The notes: a model not told the origin generated them from the sequence alone. DNA of 64,000 nucleotides from CAWKGV01 sp963849305 (GCA_963849305.1 CAWKGV010000006.1:493877-557876); one strand, 5' to 3'. Shown: positions 1 through 9,233, counted from the first letter of the stretch. Numbers and translations: made by a program.

Positions 1-16
1 TTTCCGCCGCGGACAT
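1..16 (-). CDS. Start of a downstream permease gene (probable aapM), cut by window edge
   Basis: Only the first five codons are present (ATG then Ser-Ala-Ala-Glu), beginning three bases after the aapQ stop. In Aap/Bzt-type importers the second permease gene, aapM, directly follows aapQ, so the position fits. The assignment rests on position alone because almost no protein is visible. Confidence 0.4.
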
Positions 17-19
17 CGC

Positions 20-1264
20 CTAACGTCCTCGCAACGCGATCCGCGCGTTGTACCAGTTCATGAACAGACTGATCGAAAGGCTGAAGACCAGATAGACGCC
101 AAGGATGACGGCCACGCCTTGGATCGCCTCGCCGGTCTGGTTGAGCGTGGTATCCGCCAGCGAGACGATGTCCTGATATCCAATGGCAACCGCGAGCGAG
201 CTGTTCTTCACGAGGTTCAGGTATTGGCTCGCCATCGGCGGGATCATGACCCTGAGCGCCTGCGGCAGCACAATCTTCCGGAGCACGACGCCGCGTGGCA
301 AGCCGAGCGCGCCCCCCGCTTCCGATTGGCCGTGCGGCACTGCCAGAATGCCGGAACGGACAATCTCGGCGATGTAGGTGGCCGTATATACGACCAGGCC
401 GATCAGCAGCGCCCCGTATTCCGGCGTCATTGTCAGCCCGCCTCGGAAATTGAACCCGCGCAGCGCCGGCACATCAAGGTGGAACGGAGCACCAAGCGCG
501 GCCCACACCCCAATCGGCAATACAATCAGCAGGAACACGGCGGCGGGCCAGACCAGCGGCCGCCGACCAGTGACCGCCTGCCGGCGGTCCGCATATCGCG
601 ACCAGACCCAGGTGACGATCAGGCCAAAGACGAAGGCCGCGAGGGCCAGGCCGTGAGCTTGGGCCCAGTCGAGGGAGGGAAGCTTGATCCCCCGGTTCGA
701 CAGGAAGACGCCAGCCACGGGGTGAAAAGCCCGTCGCGGCGCCGGCAACGCCTGCAACACGCCGTACCAGAAAAAGAGTTGCAGCAGCAGCGGGATGTCG
801 CGAACGAACTCCACGTACACGGCGGTGATCCGCGACAGAAGCCAGTTGGGCGACAGCCTGCCGATCCCGACGGCCGTGCCTAGCAGCGTTGCCAGCAAGA
901 CACCGACCGCTGCAACCTTGAGCGTGTTCAGGATCCCGATCAGCAGTGCGCGACCATAGGTGGAGACCGAGGCAGTGTAGGTGATCGGCGTCTCGCCTAT
1001 CGGGATCGACGCCGGCTGCCAAAGAAACCCCCAGCCGCCGGCGATATGGCGGGAGGCCAGGTTCTGGTTGGTGTTGCTGACCAGATACCAGACCAGCGCG
1101 CCCACCGCGCCAAGGATAAGCAACTGCCAGAGCAGGTTGCGGATGCGCGGGTCGGACCAACTAGGACGCACTCGGCGGCTCGGCGCGGGGCGTGCGTTGC
1201 TCAGCCTTGGGTCTCTCCGGTCCGCGACGATGTCTGGCATGTCTGCGTTGTGATGGCGCGGCAA
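20..1264 (-). CDS. aapQ: Polar amino-acid ABC transporter permease, AapQ/BztB type
   Basis: This inner-membrane permease (414 aa) belongs to the L-amino-acid importer AapJQMP, which takes up a broad range of polar amino acids. A membrane segment follows a basic leader at about residues 45-64, and several more hydrophobic segments follow. The permease signature that docks on the ATPase lies near residues 315-345 (EAGGALGLPRGVVLRKIVLP). Length and the long periplasmic insert after the first helices match AapQ rather than short HisM/GltK-type permeases. It lies immediately downstream of the binding-protein gene and upstream of a probable aapM, so the genes form one minus-strand operon. Family assignment is firm; the substrate range is inferred from the family. 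Confidence 0.9.
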   Translation of the reverse strand: MPRHHNADMPDIVADRRDPRLSNARPAPSRRVRPSWSDPRIRNLLWQLLILGAVGALVWYLVSNTNQNLASRHIAGGWGFLWQPASIPIGETPITYTASVSTYGRALLIGILNTLKVAAVGVLLATLLGTAVGIGRLSPNWLLSRITAVYVEFVRDIPLLLQLFFWYGVLQALPAPRRAFHPVAGVFLSNRGIKLPSLDWAQAHGLALAAFVFGLIVTWVWSRYADRRQAVTGRRPLVWPAAVFLLIVLPIGVWAALGAPFHLDVPALRGFNFRGGLTMTPEYGALLIGLVVYTATYIAEIVRSGILAVPHGQSEAGGALGLPRGVVLRKIVLPQALRVMIPPMASQYLNLVKNSSLAVAIGYQDIVSLADTTLNQTGEAIQGVAVILGVYLVFSLSISLFMNWYNARIALRGR

Positions 1265-1294
1265 CTTTGCGTCACCGCGACCAACAGGGCAAGC

Positions 1295-2351
1295 TCAGCG
1301 TAGTGGCGGCGAATACATCAGGCCACCGTTGCTCCAGAGATTGTTCTCCCCGCGCGGGATGCCCATCGGCGCCATGTCGCGGTTCCACATGTCGGCGTAG
1401 TTTCCGACCTGCTTGATGACGTTGTACGCCCATTTTGGGTCGAGCCCGAGCTGCTTGCCGAGATCGCCGTCCACTCCGAGCAGCCGCCGCACATCCGGGG
1501 TCGGGGAACTGAGCTGGCTGTCGACGTTCTTCTGGTCCACTCCGTGATCCTCGGCATCGATCTGGGCAAAGCCGACCCAGCGGACGATGTCGAACCACTT
1601 GTCGTCGCCCTTGCGCACCGCCGGGCCGAGCGGCTCCTTGCTGATCAAGTCGGGCAACAGCACGAACTCCTGCGCCTGATTGCCCCGTGTGTAGCGGAAC
1701 GTGGCCAGCGCCGAGCTGTCAGTCGAATATGCGTCGCATCGGCCCGAAAGGAACGTTTGCTGGATTTGCTGCAAGTCCTGGATCTCAATCGGGGTGAACT
1801 TCATGTTGTTGGCGCGGAAATAATCGGCGATGGCCAGCTCGGTGCTAGTGCCAGGCTGCACGCAAATCGTCGCCCCGTCGAGCTGTTTGGCCGACGTCAC
1901 GCCGGCCGATTTCTTCACCAGGAATCCCGTGCCGTCATAGAAATTGATGCCGGTGAACAGGAGCCCGAGGCTGGCCTCCCGGCCGAGCGTCCAGGTCGTC
2001 TCCCGAATCAGCACGTCCACTCCACCAGATTGGAGCGCCGTGAAGCGGTTCTGGGTGGTCAGCGGCACGTATTTAACCTTGCTTGCATCGCCGAGGACGG
2101 CGGCGGCCAGCGCGCGGCAACCATCGGCGTCCAGTCCCTGCATCACGCCCTGGCTGTTCGGAAGCGAGAAGCCCAGGAGTATCGCCGCTCACGCCGCAGG
2201 AGAGCTGCCCGCGCGCCTTCACGGCGGCCAAGGTGGGCGACCCGGAGGCACCTTGGGCCTGGGCAAAATTTGGCGCGGACAAACCGAGCGCTATGCCGGC
2301 GAGCGCAAGCCCTTTGAGCATTCGAAAAGCAGATCGGGTCGGTCGCGGCAT
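1295..2351 (-). pseudogene. aapJ: Periplasmic amino-acid-binding protein AapJ/BztA type, one +1 frameshift
   Basis: This is the solute-binding protein feeding the AapQM permease. The N-terminal part starts at 2351 with a signal peptide (core LKGLALAGIALGLSAPNFAQ) and continues with a typical binding-protein opening (VKARGQLSCGVSGDTPG). The frame then breaks, and the rest (YVPLTTQNRFTALQSGGVDVL, then TSAKQLDGATICVQPGTSTE) continues one frame away to the stop at 1295. Removing one G from a GGG run near 2172-2174 restores a protein of about 350 aa, the usual family length. Because the break is a single homopolymer base in a conserved gene, a sequencing error is likelier than true inactivation. 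It is first in the operon with aapQ. Confidence 0.85.
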
Positions 2352-2536
2352 CCTTCGTCTCCCTCGCGCGATTTAGGGCACTGTCTTTGGCTTTGGCGGG
2401 CATCGTCAAGTTGACCAGCGGCCCGGGAGGGACGCCCCTTCGGCGGGTCGGCCACTCGGTAGCAAATCCAACGGGGCGCCTTGCAGGACTCGCCGGCAGC
2501 GGCGCAAATAAGAACTATGCTGACGAGCGTAGCGTC

Positions 2537-2959
2537 GTGTTGCACCTGACCAAACTGGCCGTGGGGGTGCGCGATCTCGAGCACCTGGGATCGCTCCAGG
2601 CCGAGCGGGCGGCACGCCAGCCGCCGCTGCGGCACCGAACGCGCAACTTTCCCCGGCGTGCCGCGGAGGTCGTGGCGGGCGGCTCTATCTATTGGGTGGT
2701 CTGCGGTGCTCTGGCCGCTCGCCAACGCATCCTCGATGTCACGCGCGACTGCTGGGATGACGGCAGCGCCTGCGCCGCATTGGTGCTGGATCCCATGCTG
2801 GTGCCCTTGGCAGCGCGGGCGACCAAACCGTTCCAAGGCTGGCGCTACCTGGCGCCGGCCGACGCCCCTCCCGACCTCGCGTTCGGGCCGCCGGCCGAAG
2901 GCGAGGCGGCGTTGCCCTCGGGCCTACGCCGGGAGCTGCGCGCGTTGTGCCTGTTGTAA
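2537..2959 (+). CDS. DUF1489 family protein
   Basis: This is a conserved alphaproteobacterial protein of unknown function, about 140 aa. The diagnostic stretches are LHLTKLAVGVRDLEHL at the start, then RHRTRNFPRRAAEV, GGSIYWV and KPFQGWRYL. I chose the GTG at 2537 because the family opens with this strand and the upstream in-frame sequence does not resemble it. The gene is divergent from aapJ; the roughly 185 bases between them must hold both promoters, but no clear boxes were seen. The family is recognised by sequence memory and no biochemical role can be stated. It is cytosolic, with no signal or membrane segment. Confidence 0.75.
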   Translation: MLHLTKLAVGVRDLEHLGSLQAERAARQPPLRHRTRNFPRRAAEVVAGGSIYWVVCGALAARQRILDVTRDCWDDGSACAALVLDPMLVPLAARATKPFQGWRYLAPADAPPDLAFGPPAEGEAALPSGLRRELRALCLL

Positions 2960-3116
2960 CCTTTATGCAACGATCCTGATTTTCCAGCGAGGGTGCTTGC
3001 CCAACTCCGCAACGAGTTGGCAGTGTCGGGAACGCAGCTCCGCGCCGGGGTCTTGACCGCTGGCTTGAGCTGCGCCGTCCCCAGCCAACGCCCTCCAACC
3101 CGGAGCCACTCCGCAC

Positions 3117-3317
3117 ATGTCTTCCCGCAAGCATTTTCCAGCCCTGATCGCGCTCATTCTGCCCTTTGCGGTCATGACCGCCACCGCGCCGACCGCTGCC
3201 GCAGCGGGGAAGCACCATAAGGGACACCACCGAGTCGCCTCGCTGCACAGGCCGACGCACAAGCCACGGACTCACCAAACCGCCGTCCGCGGCGCGCAGC
3301 GCCCCTCATCGAGCTAA
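3117..3317 (+). CDS. Small secreted basic protein, unrecognised
   Basis: A 66-residue ORF with a convincing signal peptide: positive n-region, hydrophobic core IALILPFAVMTATAP, then an Ala-rich cleavage region (AAAA). The mature part of about 35 residues is rich in His, Lys, Arg and Thr (GKHHKGHHRV), which could bind metal or be structural. No family is recognised. The organised secretion signal argues that it is real despite its size. It is followed by a dispersed hairpin repeat that probably ends transcription. Confidence 0.45.
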   Translation: MSSRKHFPALIALILPFAVMTATAPTAAAAGKHHKGHHRVASLHRPTHKPRTHQTAVRGAQRPSSS

Positions 3318-3356
3318 CGCGGCCGGCGACAATTGTCACGAATACAGAGTGACTGT

Positions 3357-3396
3357 TCCTGCCCCTCTCCCTTTGGGAGAGGGTTGGGGTGAGGTC
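3357..3396 (+). repeat. Dispersed REP-like hairpin repeat (copy 1)
   Basis: The core is CTCTCCCTTTGGGAGAG followed by GGTTGGGGTGAGG. The first part is an inverted repeat able to form a hairpin. The same element occurs twice more at 23186-23300, so it is a genomic repeat family. Here it sits between two convergent genes and may act as a transcription end or mRNA stabiliser. Confidence 0.7.
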
Positions 3397-3423
3397 CGCA
3401 CCGCACAATCCCCGGAGTTCGCT

Positions 3424-5028
3424 CTACCGCACCTCCGCCACGCCCATCGCCTCCCCGAAGCGTCGGCTCGGCTCCTGGGGATCGCCGTATTTCCGGTGCA
3501 TCGCGGTATGGTATGTTGCCGCGAGCAGCAGTCGGCCGTTCTCGGGGCTTCGATTGGTGCCGAAGTCCTGCAACATGCACTGGGCGATTTCCTGGTTGTG
3601 CGGGTCGTTGCCCATGCGGCAAGCGGCCAGCGCCACGCGCTCCACCAGCGGCGCGCGCTCCGCCATGTTGTCGAGATAGGCTTGCGTCCAGGCCAGGCTC
3701 TCCTCTCCGTTCAGCGCCAGCACCGCGGCTTCGACCCGATCAAGGAGGTCGCCGGCGCTCATTCGATCCGCGCCCGCCGGAGCCTTGATGGCCACCGGAT
3801 GCGAATCATCGATGGCCCTTTGGTGCGCGGCTACGCGGTTGAGGAACGAGGCGGCGACGTACAGCAGCTTCAGCCGCAGCTTGTGGTCGAAGGTATCGTA
3901 GAACCAGCCGAGCGTGTTGCAGTACTCGTAGCAATGATGCGGCATCGAAAAGTTCGCCGGATGGTGGGTCTCGATCACCACTTGGGCCGCGGCGATCTGG
4001 ATCACGTCCAATATCCGGCGCGGGCTTTTCCCGGCGAGCAGCAGCTTGCTCAATACTGTCACGAACGCGGGCTCCGGCGCGCGGACGATCGCCTCGGTCA
4101 GCTCCGCCGCCTCCTCCTGGTTGAGCGGCTCCGTATAGGCCAGCAGCGCCGTCTCGCGCTCGCTCGCGCCGCCATAGGGGACCGCGTGCAGCGCTTCGCC
4201 ATCCAGGAACATCTTAACCGCGTTGCACGCCATCTCGTAAGTCGAGTACCAGCGCGGCCCGACCGCCATGTCGAGCGCGCCAGCGTACAGCACGTGGTGC
4301 GCGTTGTCCCAGCCGATGAAGTTGCCGATCTCCACCGTCGAGCGCGCTCGGTAGGCCTTGTGGCCGGTCGTGTAGGAGCGGTTGTAGAGCATCCGGTCCT
4401 GGACATCGATCAGGCCGGCGAAGACTAGCTCGGCCAGTACTTCCTTCCGATGCGCCCGCTCTTCCATCAGGCCCAGGAACACGCGATAGGCTTCGAGCAC
4501 CTGGCCCCGATGAACCAGCGTCAACCATTGGCCCAGCCGCTCGCGGATTGGGCCTTCGAGCCGCAGCGGCTCCTGATCAGGCCAGTACACAGCGGGCGCC
4601 GGCGGGTCCGCGACCGGGCGGCCCTTGAAGCCACGTAAGTAGTGGCCCGGCGCCTTGCCGATCTTCTGGTTCCAGATGTCGAGACCGGTCGGGATATACC
4701 AAATCGTTTGCGCCATCGGCAGCCCGGCGAGTCGCCCTGGCAGCAGGCGCGTGAGATTGAGCGTCGCGCGCGCCGAGAGTAGGCAATGGTCGTTGTTCAC
4801 GAAATTCGGGTAGCCATCGTCGATACGTTCGTGATACGGCACGTGGGTGTAGGGGGCGTGAATGCGCACGCCTTCGGCCATGATCTCCGATAGCGGCCGA
4901 CCGTTCCGCACCAGGTCGTAATAGGCTTCGCTCGCCCCGATCTGGTCGCGCGCCATGATGCGCTCCTCCAATCTGGCATAGAGGGGGCCTGCCTCGTCTC
5001 GGGGCCGCGCCGCTGTGGCCTGCGACAT
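3424..5028 (-). CDS. Unrecognised 534-aa protein, His- and aromatic-rich
   Basis: A full-length ORF with normal codon use and a plausible ATG. No signal peptide or membrane segment is visible, so it is probably cytosolic. I do not recognise the family. The middle holds motifs that look functional: PYHERIDDGYPNFVNNDHCLL near residue 65, GWDNAHHVLYAGALDM near 240, and ETHHPANFSMPHHCYEYCNTLGWFYDTF near 370-400. The clustered His, Cys and aromatic residues suggest a metal, haem or flavin site, but this is inference. It might be distantly related to questin-oxidase-like proteins, a weak guess. It is transcribed away from ctpA and stands alone. Confidence 0.7.
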   Translation of the reverse strand: MSQATAARPRDEAGPLYARLEERIMARDQIGASEAYYDLVRNGRPLSEIMAEGVRIHAPYTHVPYHERIDDGYPNFVNNDHCLLSARATLNLTRLLPGRLAGLPMAQTIWYIPTGLDIWNQKIGKAPGHYLRGFKGRPVADPPAPAVYWPDQEPLRLEGPIRERLGQWLTLVHRGQVLEAYRVFLGLMEERAHRKEVLAELVFAGLIDVQDRMLYNRSYTTGHKAYRARSTVEIGNFIGWDNAHHVLYAGALDMAVGPRWYSTYEMACNAVKMFLDGEALHAVPYGGASERETALLAYTEPLNQEEAAELTEAIVRAPEPAFVTVLSKLLLAGKSPRRILDVIQIAAAQVVIETHHPANFSMPHHCYEYCNTLGWFYDTFDHKLRLKLLYVAASFLNRVAAHQRAIDDSHPVAIKAPAGADRMSAGDLLDRVEAAVLALNGEESLAWTQAYLDNMAERAPLVERVALAACRMGNDPHNQEIAQCMLQDFGTNRSPENGRLLLAATYHTAMHRKYGDPQEPSRRFGEAMGVAEVR

Positions 5029-5343
5029 GTCCGCTTTCCTCGTTGGCTGTCTTCGCTTTTACCTGGGCGCGATTTTACGCTTGAGGTCTCCGGACCGACA
5101 ACTTTGCCACGGAATTTGGCCCGGGAGCCGTGGCCCGCCCGACCGGGTCAGCCGTCCCCTCCCGTGCGCCGAAGCACGGAGGTCAACGATCCCAGCCCCT
5201 TGCAAACCGCAGCTGTACAAGGCTTAAGAAATCCGTGCTGGACGGCCGGCGCAGGAATCACGGATACTTAACTCGTAGGAACCACCACTTCAGGCGCGCC
5301 GCAGTCAGGATGTCGCAATCTCGCGCGCGAGAGGATAAGTCGC
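5029..5343. other. Intergenic region between divergent genes
   Basis: About 315 bases separate the unrecognised minus-strand gene and ctpA. Both promoters must lie here. The last bases before ctpA hold a purine-rich ribosome-binding site (GAGAGGATAAG) eight or so bases from the ATG. No hairpin, small RNA or further gene could be identified. Confidence 0.5.
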
Positions 5344-6747
5344 ATGGATTTTCGCCCCCGGCGCGTTCGTAACACCCTTCTACTCGGCTCTGTCTTCCTG
5401 GCCGGCGTTGCCGCCGTTCCGGCGGCGGGGTTGTTCAGTCAGCACCTGGGCATCCGGGCGGCACATGCCGAGAGCGCGGATCGCGCCGACACCTATCGCT
5501 GGCTCACGTTGTTCGGCGACGTGTTTGAGCGGGTGCGGGCGGACTACGTCGATAAGACGGGCGATAAGGATCTAATCGAGAACGCGCTGAACGGTATGCT
5601 GACCGGCCTCGACCCGCATTCAGCCTACATGAACGCCAAGCAGTTCCGTGATATGGAGGTGCAGACGCGGGGCCAGTTCGGGGGTCTCGGCCTGGAAGTG
5701 TCCGCCGACAAGGACGGCCTAATCAAAGTGATCAGCCCGATCGACGATACGCCGGCTTCCCGCGCCGGCGTGAAGCCTGGCGACATCATTACGCAGATCG
5801 ACGGCAAGACCGTGGAGGGGCTGTCGCTCGCCGATGCGGTGGACAAGATGCGAGGGCCGGCCAACACGAAGATCAACCTCACCATCAAGCGCGACAAGGT
5901 GGACAAACCGATCGAGCTGTCCCTGACCCGCGAGGTCATCCAAATTCATGTCGTGAAGGACCGGATGGAGTCGAACGACATCGGCTATCTCCGGCTCTCG
6001 CAGTTCACCGAGGAGGCAGACCCGGCCATTCGCAAGGCGATTGCGCAACTTAAGCAGCAGGCCGGCGGCCGACTGCGTGCCGTGGTTTTAGATTTGCGCA
6101 ACGATCCGGGTGGGCTGCTCGATCAAGCCGTCGCGGTGGCCAGCGACTTCATTCCGAAGGGAGAAATAGTCTCTACCCGCGCGCGGCACTCCTCCGACGA
6201 TCAGCGCTGGGACGCCAAGGGCGACGACATCAGTGGCGGGGTGCCGCTGGTCGTGCTGATTAACAACGGCTCCGCCTCATCCAGCGAGATCGTCGCCGGC
6301 GCGTTGCAGGACCACCACCGGGCGGTGCTGCTGGGCACCCGCAGTTTCGGCAAGGGCTCGGTCCAGACCGTGATTCCGCTGCCCGGCGGCGGCGCCATGC
6401 GGCTGACCACGGCGCGCTACTACACGCCCTCCGGCCGCTCCATCCAGGGGCTTGGCATCGCGCCGGACATCAAGGTCCAGGAGGAACGCGACGCCACCGA
6501 GCAATTCGGTCCGGAGCATGAGTGGAACCTGAACAACACCATCGCCAACCAGTATGGTACCGGCGACAAGGCTGCCCCGGCACGGAACGACTTGCCGCCG
6601 ATCGCCAAAGCAATTCCGAACAAGCCACCTGCGGGTTTCCCAAAGTTTGACCCGGCCAAGCCGGACCAGACTGACTTCCAGCTCCAGGAAGCTCTGGTGG
6701 TCGCCAATGCCATGGCGGAGCAGAAGCGATCGGCCCTCAATAACTGA
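5344..6747 (+). CDS. ctpA: Carboxy-terminal processing protease (S41 family), periplasmic
   Basis: A 467-aa serine protease that trims or degrades periplasmic proteins from their C-termini. An N-terminal signal or anchor covers about residues 10-30. A PDZ domain lies at roughly 100-180 (GGLGLEVSADKDGL to KPGDIITQIDGKTVEG). The S41 catalytic core follows, with Ser312 in NNGSASSSEI and Lys337 in RSFGKGSVQ, the usual 25-residue Ser-Lys spacing. The C-terminal tail is Pro/Lys-rich. It begins a plus-strand run with a divergent polysaccharide deacetylase gene 11 bases downstream and then rppH, an arrangement common in alphaproteobacteria next to cell-wall functions. The assignment is firm; substrates are unknown. 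Confidence 0.95.
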   Translation: MDFRPRRVRNTLLLGSVFLAGVAAVPAAGLFSQHLGIRAAHAESADRADTYRWLTLFGDVFERVRADYVDKTGDKDLIENALNGMLTGLDPHSAYMNAKQFRDMEVQTRGQFGGLGLEVSADKDGLIKVISPIDDTPASRAGVKPGDIITQIDGKTVEGLSLADAVDKMRGPANTKINLTIKRDKVDKPIELSLTREVIQIHVVKDRMESNDIGYLRLSQFTEEADPAIRKAIAQLKQQAGGRLRAVVLDLRNDPGGLLDQAVAVASDFIPKGEIVSTRARHSSDDQRWDAKGDDISGGVPLVVLINNGSASSSEIVAGALQDHHRAVLLGTRSFGKGSVQTVIPLPGGGAMRLTTARYYTPSGRSIQGLGIAPDIKVQEERDATEQFGPEHEWNLNNTIANQYGTGDKAAPARNDLPPIAKAIPNKPPAGFPKFDPAKPDQTDFQLQEALVVANAMAEQKRSALNN

Positions 6748-6758
6748 CGAGGCGACCT

Positions 6759-7844
6759 TTGGGCGGGAGCGTTGTCGAGCGGCTCTTGCCCGAGCGCTTG
6801 GCGAGTTGGCGCAGTCTCGGTCTGTTCTGGGCGGGCGTGATCGCGGTTTTGGGCGGCGGAGCGACGGTCCTGGCGATCATGGGGCCGCCGCCCCGGCGGA
6901 GCACTCCCGCAGCTTTTGCTCGCGCACCTGCGTCGCCGCCCGCAGCGGCTCCGGTTGCCGTCGCTGCGCCCGGCGAGTACGTCGCACGGCTCAGTCAGCC
7001 GGCGCATCCGGGGCGTGCGACGCCTGGGCCGATCGCCGACCCCGATCCGGCATTGATCGAGCCCGGCCCTGATCCTGGACACATGTTGCCGCGAGTTGCG
7101 GCCGACGGTCGGCTGCCGATGCAGGTCTATGCTGCCGGGTTTGACCCCACGACCCGCCGGCCTCGTGTCGGGCTGCTGCTCGCCGGAATAGGTCTCGATG
7201 CAGCCGCGAGCGAGGCCGCGATCCACAACCTGCCGGGCGGCGTCAGCCTTGCGATCTCGCCCTACGCCCAATTATCCGAGCATCTGCTCGCGGCGGCGCG
7301 GATCGCCGAGCACGAGTACCTGATCTCGGTGCCGATGGAGCCGCAAAGCTTCCCGTTGAACGACCCCGGCAATCACGCGCTCATGACCCAACTCGCGCCG
7401 GAGGAGAATCTGAAACGGCTCGATTGGGCGCTGTCGCGGGTTGCGGGCTTTGTCGGGGCAACGGGCGCGCTCGGACGGATGCGCGGCGAGCGGTTCGCGG
7501 CCCAGACCGGCGCAATGCAACCGGTGCTCCAGGAGCTCGCAGGGCGCGGCCTGCTTTATGTCGATCCCCGACCGGGCGGCCAGTCGCTGCCTTCGGTTTG
7601 GAGCCGGCATGTCGATCTAGTGATTGACGACCCGAACGAGCCCGGCGTGATCGACGCAAAACTGGCGGAGCTGAGCCGGTTGGCCAAGACCAGGGGCAGC
7701 GCGCTCGGACTCGCGGGCGCGGTGCGGCCGGCGACAGTGGAGCGCATCGCCGCCTGGGCGAACGAGTTGGCGGCCGAAGGGTTGGCACTGGCGCCCGTGA
7801 GCGCGCTCGCCGAACCGCCAGCCGGCACCGAGCCGCGGCCGTGA
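6759..7844 (+). CDS. Divergent polysaccharide deacetylase family protein (YibQ/DUF610)
   Basis: A 361-aa protein with a single N-terminal membrane anchor (about residues 20-42, LGLFWAGVIAVLGGGATVLAIM), a Pro/Ala-rich linker of about 90 residues, and a C-terminal divergent polysaccharide deacetylase domain beginning near 130 (RRPRVGLLLAGIGLDAAAS). Motifs include SPYAQ, LISVPMEPQSFP and LLYVDPRPGG. The usual DD metal pair near the start of NodB-type deacetylases is not evident, as is typical for this branch. The start is TTG at 6759, 11 bases after ctpA, so the two are probably co-transcribed. The protein is expected in the periplasm, acting on cell-wall sugar or as a structural partner. Confidence 0.85.
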   Translation: MGGSVVERLLPERLASWRSLGLFWAGVIAVLGGGATVLAIMGPPPRRSTPAAFARAPASPPAAAPVAVAAPGEYVARLSQPAHPGRATPGPIADPDPALIEPGPDPGHMLPRVAADGRLPMQVYAAGFDPTTRRPRVGLLLAGIGLDAAASEAAIHNLPGGVSLAISPYAQLSEHLLAAARIAEHEYLISVPMEPQSFPLNDPGNHALMTQLAPEENLKRLDWALSRVAGFVGATGALGRMRGERFAAQTGAMQPVLQELAGRGLLYVDPRPGGQSLPSVWSRHVDLVIDDPNEPGVIDAKLAELSRLAKTRGSALGLAGAVRPATVERIAAWANELAAEGLALAPVSALAEPPAGTEPRP

Positions 7845-8332
7845 CCGGTGAGCATGAGCCGCCTTACCGCCCGAATGTCGGCGCCGTGCTGTTCAATTCC
7901 GGCGGCCTTGTCTTCGTGGCCCGCCGCGCCGGCTTCAAAGCCGCGGAGGGCGCGCGGGGCGGATGGCAGCTCCCGCAAGGGGGCATCGATCCGGGCGAGG
8001 ATCCGCGCGTGGCCGTGCTGCGTGAATTGGCCGAAGAGATCGGCACCGACCGCGCCGAGATCATCGGCGAGCATCCAGAGTGGCTGAGCTACGACTTTCC
8101 GCCGCAGATTGTCGCCCCGCTGGGCGGGCACTACCGCGGCCAGCGCCAGCGTTGGTTCGCGCTGCGCTTCACCGGGACCGATGCCGATGTCCGGCTCGAC
8201 CGCGATCCGCATCCCGAGTTCGATGCCTGGCGTTGGGTGCGGCTGGCCGAGCTTCCGTTACTGGCAGTGGACTTCAAGCGCGCGGTTTACGAGGTGCTGG
8301 CGTCATCGTTCGCCCGCTTTGCCGCCGGCTGA
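7841..8332 (+). CDS. rppH: RNA pyrophosphohydrolase (Nudix)
   Basis: A 163-aa Nudix hydrolase that removes pyrophosphate from 5' ends of mRNAs and so starts their decay. The Nudix box is complete (GGIDPGEDPRVAVLRELAEEIG, with the REVXEEXG-type glutamates), preceded by QLPQGG as in RppH. The closing WRWVRLAELP and FKRAVYEVL segments also match the family. The GTG start overlaps the previous stop (GTGA), indicating translational coupling to the deacetylase gene. Its 3' end overlaps the convergent hydrolase gene by about 45 bases. Confidence 0.92.
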   Translation: MTGEHEPPYRPNVGAVLFNSGGLVFVARRAGFKAAEGARGGWQLPQGGIDPGEDPRVAVLRELAEEIGTDRAEIIGEHPEWLSYDFPPQIVAPLGGHYRGQRQRWFALRFTGTDADVRLDRDPHPEFDAWRWVRLAELPLLAVDFKRAVYEVLASSFARFAAG

Positions 8333-9224
8333 AACTCCGAAAACAAGAACCGCTCAAGCGCCGACGCGACGGCATCGGGGAATTCCTCATGTACGGCGAG
8401 CTTGCCCTTGGGCAGCACCACATTCTCCACCCCTGGAAGCAGCGCGAGCGCCTCCATGTCCGCGCGTGACCGGGGCGGGGTCTCAGCGCCGTACACGACC
8501 AGGATACGCGCCTCGGCCCGCCGAAGGAGTTCCAGAAACTCGGCGCGACTACCGGTACGGTCCAAGCCGCCAGTCACGAAGGCGGCCGAACCGAAGCGGG
8601 CGTTGGGTGCTCCGATCACCCGGCGCTTCTCGGCCAGCCGCTCCCCGGACAACGCGGCGGGGTCACTATAGACATGCCCCGCTACCATCATCAGACATGC
8701 CCCGCTACCATCATCCTCACGACCACCGGGTTTACGTTCGCCCGGTACAGCATGGGGCCTATCACGGGCACCTCCATGGCGCGCTGTATCCTTCGAAACA
8801 GCGGGCGGTTGCCGCCCGCCATTGTCGGCAGAGGACCGCGCCAGGTCGGCGCGATCAGGGCAAGGCGTCCGATGCTGCCCGAGTGGCGCGCCGCATAGTG
8901 TGCCACGTAAGCGGCGGCATGGCCGGCGGCGACCACAGCGAAGGGGTCCGTGACGACGACGCCGAGTACATGGTCGAGGAACGCCGATAGCGCATCAGGC
9001 GTCCAACAAACATCTGGCCGCGCCTGCTCGCCGAACCCCGGCCAATCCACAGCGACCGCTCGGCACCGAGGCGCGAGGCGCCGCATGAGCCCGCGCATCT
9101 CAGCCCGAGTCGAGATCGAGCTGAGCGCCGGTAGGAACAGGATCGTAGGCCCCGCTCCATCGTCATCGCGGCCGACCGGGATCGCCTTGCCTTGCCAGCA
9201 CCAGCTTGTGGCTCGGGTGCCCAT
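8287..9224 (-). pseudogene. Alpha/beta hydrolase broken by a 23-bp tandem duplication
   Basis: The N-terminal half (9224-8691) and C-terminal half (8691-8287) are two pieces of one alpha/beta-hydrolase of about 300 aa. The break lies at an exact 23-bp tandem duplication (8670-8715). Both copies encode the same peptide (MMVAGHV); the first now runs into a stop, and removing one copy restores VVVRMMVAGHVYSDPAAL. The nucleophile elbow reads AAGHAAAY, where GHSxG is expected, so the catalytic Ser is replaced by Ala. It may be a non-catalytic member even when intact. The gene overlaps rppH at its 3' end and is preceded, 9 bases upstream, by another alpha/beta hydrolase on the same strand. Confidence 0.8.
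8670..8715. repeat. Exact 23-bp tandem duplication
   Basis: Two head-to-tail identical 23-base units (8670-8692 and 8693-8715), each beginning AGACATGCCCCGCTACCATC. As 23 is not a multiple of three, the second copy shifts the frame of the hydrolase gene on the minus strand. It is consistent with replication slippage, or with an assembly join. Confidence 0.95.
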
Positions 9225-9233
9225 TACGCCGCA

